Translations under genes and position numbers: made by a program
The notes under the pieces: model-generated
What the model saw: the letters and a program-made list of their open reading frames with translations, nothing else
Database searches by the model: none
Told to the model about the DNA's origin: nothing
Shown here: positions 16,557-19,020 of the stretch, piece after piece
Position numbering within the stretch: position 1 is the first letter of the stretch
How the letters are laid out: each line of letters begins with the position of its first letter
DNA from: Anaerolineae bacterium
GTDB taxonomy: Bacteria > Chloroflexota > Anaerolineae > UBA1429
NCBI GenBank assembly: GCA_016928125.1
Contig: JAFGLK010000254.1
Span: 1-19,020, forward strand
Direction: 5' to 3'
DNA length: 19,020 nt

Positions 16557-16941
16557 GGGCTACCGCCGGCCAGATCGAAACCATAGGGTCATGTAGTGGA
16601 GGCCGGTCGCCCGTGGGGCCGGCCTCTCGGCGCATAGAGGACCATGGCATGGGCTTGTTCCTCATGGTGGCTCATACGCCTATGAGGGAGGCGAGAGCAT
16701 GGAGGCCCTGGCGTCACCTATCGCCTGTGTCCCCTCATGCGCTGCCCGTGGGCCCTCGCCCTGGAGCGCGCCAGCAGGTACGCCGCGGCCCAGGCCAAGC
16801 GGCGCGAGCCCGACACGTGCGCCTGGCATGCCAAGGCGCGCGGGCCACTGGACAGCAGCGGGCGCCCACCGTATCCTATACCGCCACATGTATCCGGCGC
16901 TTCAGCGCGCGGCGTAGGGATGCGGACAACAAGGAGGCAAC
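16557..16941. other. 385-base stretch without a convincing gene
   Basis: It starts with a terminator-like hairpin (16599-16626). A 72-codon frame (16699-16917) has GAGGGAGG seven bases before its ATG, but the product is a Pro/Arg/Ala-rich low-complexity string with no recognisable fold, and two other frames are open through the same part. I do not call a gene. No clear promoter for the next gene is visible; TATCCT/TATACC sequences near 16872-16881 are weak candidates. Confidence 0.5.
16599..16626 (+). terminator. Hairpin after the Pro-Thr-stalk gene
   Basis: A 10-bp stem (GAGGCCGG followed by TC, paired with GG then CCGGCCTC, one G-U) with an 8-base loop lies 42 bases after the stop. It lacks a U-tract. 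Confidence 0.45.
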
Positions 16942-18120
16942 ATGCGTATCACACGGATCGAGATCTTCGACCTGCAATTCGACGAGGCGCCGACCTGGCA
17001 CCCGATCATCCTGCGCGCCCACACCGACGCGGGGCTGAGCGGTCTGGGCGAGGTGGGCCTGGCCTATGGTGTGGGCCACTCGGCCGGGGCCGACATGGCC
17101 CGCGAGCTGGCCGAGGGGTTCGCCCTGGGCGCCGACCCGTTCAGGACCGAGTGGCTGTGGGACGAGATGTTCCGCAAGACCTTCTGGGCGCAGGGGGGCG
17201 GGCCGGTGGTGTTCGGGGGCATGAGCGCCATCGACATGGCCTGCTGGGACCTCAAGGCCCAGGCGCTGGGCGTGCCGGTCTACCAGCTCCTGGGAGGCAA
17301 GACCAATGAGCGCCTGCGCACCTACGCCAGCCAGATTCAGTTCGGCTGGGGGCCGGCGCGCCAGGTGCTCACCACGCCCGAAGAGTACGCCGAGGTCGCC
17401 CGCGCGACGGTGGCCGAGGGGTACGACTGCGTCAAGATCGACCCCGTCATCTTTGACCTGGAGGGGAATCGGGCGGCGATGAACCTGCGCGGCGTGCTCC
17501 CGCCCGACAAGGTGCGCCTCTTCCGCGAGCGCATCGCCGCCGTGCGCGAGGCCGTCGGCCCGGACGTGGACATCATCCTGGAGCTGCACTCCTTCCTGGG
17601 CACGCCCGCCGCGATCCAGCTTGGCCAGGCCTGGGAGGAGTTCGCCTGCTTCTACTACGAGGAGCCGGTGCACTATCTCAACATGGAGCTGCACAACCTG
17701 GTGGCGCGCAACGTCAAGATCCCCACGGCGGCCGGGGAGCGCATCTACACCCGCTGGGGCTATCGCGAGTACTTTGAGAAGCAGGCCCTGGCGGTGATCC
17801 AGCCCGACCTGGGACTGGTGGGCGGGCTGAGCGAGGGGAAAAAGATCTGCGATTACGCCCACGTCTACGACATCACGGTGCAGGCCCACGTATGCGGCAG
17901 CCCGGTAGCCACGGCGGCGGCGCTCCACCTGGAGGCGGCCATCCCCAATTTCCTGATCCACGAGCACCACACCAACGCGATCAAGCCCTACAACCGGATG
18001 ATCTGCGAGCAGGACCTGCAGCCGGATCGGGGGCAGTTCGCGATCCCCGACGCGCCGGGGCTGGGTGTGACGCTCAACGAGCGACTGATGGCCAGGATGC
18101 CGAGGGTGGTGGTGGAGTAG
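16942..18120 (+). CDS. Enolase-superfamily sugar-acid dehydratase (mandelate racemase/GalD-like)
   Basis: 392 residues, start fixed by AAGGAGG four bases upstream. Cytosolic Mg-dependent enzyme that abstracts the proton alpha to a carboxylate; most relatives dehydrate sugar acids. The N-terminal cap domain (1-120) ends with AIDMACWDLKAQALGVPVYQLLGG. In the barrel: CVKIDP (K165, D167), ELH (E214, H216), YYEEP (E240/E241), GERIYTRWGY (E266), QPDLGLVGG (D289) and VQAHVCGSP (H316). The ELH and GERxxxRW patterns and the C-terminal FLIHEHH block place it near D-galactonate-dehydratase-like proteins rather than true mandelate racemases. No transporter or regulator is adjacent, so the substrate cannot be deduced. 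Its codons look more C/G-ending than those of several neighbours. A 41-base segment (17468-17508) recurs downstream. Confidence 0.9.
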   Translation: MRITRIEIFDLQFDEAPTWHPIILRAHTDAGLSGLGEVGLAYGVGHSAGADMARELAEGFALGADPFRTEWLWDEMFRKTFWAQGGGPVVFGGMSAIDMACWDLKAQALGVPVYQLLGGKTNERLRTYASQIQFGWGPARQVLTTPEEYAEVARATVAEGYDCVKIDPVIFDLEGNRAAMNLRGVLPPDKVRLFRERIAAVREAVGPDVDIILELHSFLGTPAAIQLGQAWEEFACFYYEEPVHYLNMELHNLVARNVKIPTAAGERIYTRWGYREYFEKQALAVIQPDLGLVGGLSEGKKICDYAHVYDITVQAHVCGSPVATAAALHLEAAIPNFLIHEHHTNAIKPYNRMICEQDLQPDRGQFAIPDAPGLGVTLNERLMARMPRVVVE

Positions 18121-18123
18121 ACC

Positions 18124-18179
18124 CGGGGAGGGGAGAAGGGGGGACGCGGAGAGGGGGATGCGCATCGGTCTCCTTCTCC
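18124..18179 (+). other. G-rich tract and hairpin after the enolase-superfamily gene
   Basis: Four runs of at least four G (18125-18128, 18130-18133, 18138-18143, 18153-18157) with loops of 1, 4 and 9 bases could form a G-quadruplex. GGAGAAGG (18132-18139) can instead pair with CCTTCTCC (18172-18179). A perfect 10-base palindrome GATGCGCATC (18157-18166) lies between them. It may act in transcript termination. Confidence 0.4.
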
Positions 18180-18194
18180 TGCTCTCGAGCGAGC

Positions 18195-18223
18195 TTGCCC
18201 GTTGTGACAGCCGGTGATACAAT
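18195..18223 (+). promoter_or_regulatory. Promoter for the hicB-like gene
   Basis: TTGCCC (18195-18200), 17 bases, then TACAAT (18218-18223) with the TGA extension directly before it. The start of transcription would be near 18230, about 26 bases before the ATG. Confidence 0.55.
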
Positions 18224-18255
18224 GTCAGGAACGGACGGTCACTGGGAGAATCGGC

Positions 18256-18477
18256 ATGAAAGAGTGTCAGTTCACAATCATCATCGAGCGTCAGCCAGAG
18301 GGTGAGTACTTGGTGACGGTTCCTGCCCTGCCCGGTTGCTATACCGAAGGCAGCACGCTGGAAGAGGCCCGTGAGATGGCTACTGACGCGATCCGCGCCT
18401 ATTGTGCCAGCCTGGTCAAACACGGGGAGCCGATCCCGTGTGACTCTTGCGAGGAGCAGTACATCGGGCGGCGATGA
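18256..18477 (+). CDS. HicB-like antitoxin, orphan
   Basis: 73 residues with the HicB-like antitoxin fold: a beta strand FTIIIERQPEGEYLVTVPALPGC, then YTEGSTLEEAREMATDAIRAYCASLVKHGEPIP. In type II HicAB modules such proteins bind and block the HicA mRNA interferase. ATG at 18256 is chosen because GGGAG lies seven bases upstream; the frame is open to 18214. Relatives usually continue for several residues after GEPIP with a hydrophobic strand. Here the tail is CDSCEEQYIGRR, and the last codons lie in a segment copied from the enolase-superfamily gene, so the natural C-terminus may have been replaced. No HicA with its usual GSHH-type motif is found on either side. Confidence 0.75.
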   Translation: MKECQFTIIIERQPEGEYLVTVPALPGCYTEGSTLEEAREMATDAIRAYCASLVKHGEPIPCDSCEEQYIGRR

Positions 18478-18503
18478 ACCTACGCGGCGTGCTGCCGCCC
18501 GAC
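18463..18503 (+). pseudogene. 41-base remnant of a second enolase-superfamily gene
   Basis: Matches 17468-17508 inside the enolase-superfamily gene at 39 of 41 bases. In that gene's frame it encodes RAAMNLRGVLPPD, and both differences are synonymous third-position changes in Leu codons. Similarity stops at both ends. It overlaps the hicB stop. It is best read as a scrap of a diverged paralogue rather than a recent copy. Confidence 0.6.
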
Positions 18504-18644
18504 TTCCCTGGGTCCACGTGGTGTAGGCCGAATCGCCGTGTTCAGGCTGCTCTACCGTGGGCCTGGCTCTGTCGGTGCATGGGTGCCGGGCGTACGTCGA
18601 CGAGCTATCTTTGTCAAGCCGTAGTGCGCAATGACCGACTTCTC

Positions 18645-19020
18645 CTACCCGTCGCCAAGACGCTCAAAGAGCGAATCCACCCCCCACAGCGCCACACCAT
18701 ACTGTGCCATCGCGCTGCGCAGCTCGTCATCTGCTCGCAGGTCGGCATCGCCGGTCACGATCGCTTCGGCCCCACCGTCTATGGCTGTGGCGAGCACCGG
18801 GTGATCCTCGGGGTCGCGGCAACGAGGTGGCACCGTGACGAGTTCGACCAGTTCACCGCGAAAGCGCAGTTGCTCAAGCAGTCGCTCCGCATCCTCTGCC
18901 CTAATTCGCTCCCGCAGCCGTGGACGCCTCCAGACTCGATCCAGTTCGTCCACCAGAGCCTGGCTTACCACGATAGTGAACCTGCGCGCGTACCACGCTT
19001 CCAGCAGAGGAAGGGTGATA
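18645..19020 (-). CDS. PIN-domain toxin-like protein, 5' end beyond the window
   Basis: 124 residues are visible, and the frame stays open on the reverse strand to the window edge. A GTG at 18971 would give 108 residues, but the codons before it read LLEAWYARRFTIVVSQALVDEL, exactly the conserved early part of COG1569-type PIN proteins (putative toxin components). The true start is therefore outside, about 20 residues further, with the first catalytic Asp (DTN motif). Visible acidic sites are the Glu/Asp of VDELD, the Asp of CRDPEDHPVLATA and that of IVTGDADL. PIN toxins are Mg-dependent RNases. No antitoxin is seen inside the window on its downstream side; one could lie outside. The 167 bases between hicB and this gene hold nothing else. 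Confidence 0.85.
   Translation of the reverse strand, partial: ITLPLLEAWYARRFTIVVSQALVDELDRVWRRPRLRERIRAEDAERLLEQLRFRGELVELVTVPPRCRDPEDHPVLATAIDGGAEAIVTGDADLRADDELRSAMAQYGVALWGVDSLFERLGDG

Noticed and set aside
16699..16917. 72-codon frame with a good Shine-Dalgarno
   Set aside because: Low-complexity Pro/Arg/Ala product and competing open frames; not enough to call a gene.
16876..18423. Reverse-strand frame of 515 codons opposite the enolase-superfamily gene
   Set aside because: It is a mirror of the strongly biased codons of the forward gene; the product is His/Arg/Gly-rich with no motif.
18474..19020. Forward open frame starting at an ATGA overlap with the hicB stop and open to the window end
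   Set aside because: Its first codons come from the duplicated enolase-superfamily scrap, and the rest is opposite the PIN gene; no HicA motif is present.

Overview
The window is a G+C-rich bacterial chromosome segment, most likely from a Chloroflexota (Anaerolineae-like) organism. I infer this from the gene content (a bitopic baseplate-J-like protein beside RuvX and MltG, tandem M42 peptidases, secreted proteins with Pro-Thr stalks) and not from any marker-gene tree. Promoters look sigma70-like (TTGACA-17-TAGAAT before alaS), and genes start with ATG, GTG and TTG.

Layout. 1-897: the 3' part of clpX, cut by the window edge and followed by a hairpin. 1087-8132: a five-gene forward cluster, alaS, an FtsA/PilM-like actin-fold protein, a bitopic baseplate-J-like protein, ruvX and mltG, with the last three joined by 3-4 base stop/start overlaps. 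The alaS-ruvX-mltG order is also known from Firmicutes; here the actin-like/bitopic pair sits between alaS and ruvX. This pair is the best candidate for an undescribed system, possibly an envelope or cell-wall module. 8269-9115: two small unrecognised genes, one a membrane-anchored Pro/Thr-rich protein. 9328-12432: three consecutive M42 metallo-aminopeptidase paralogues in one operon. A 15-bp perfect stem then separates them from two reverse-strand genes: a NagD-type HAD phosphatase (12487-13287) and an SsnA-like amidohydrolase whose metal ligands are intact but whose usual catalytic Glu position is not (13325-14647).

14648-15092 is a divergent control region with one extended -10 promoter in each direction and a structured leader. 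It drives a secreted Pro-Thr-stalk surface protein (15093-16556). After a 385-base stretch without a convincing gene comes a GalD-like enolase-superfamily enzyme (16942-18120). The right end looks like accessory or rearranged DNA: a G-rich tract, an orphan HicB-like antitoxin whose 3' end runs into a 41-base near-copy of part of the enolase-superfamily gene (39/41 identical, both changes synonymous), and a reverse-strand PIN-domain toxin-like gene that runs off the window.

The left two-thirds is mostly housekeeping (proteolysis, alanyl-tRNA synthesis, Holliday junction/rRNA processing, peptidoglycan, peptide turnover). The right third is catabolic, surface and toxin-antitoxin cargo.
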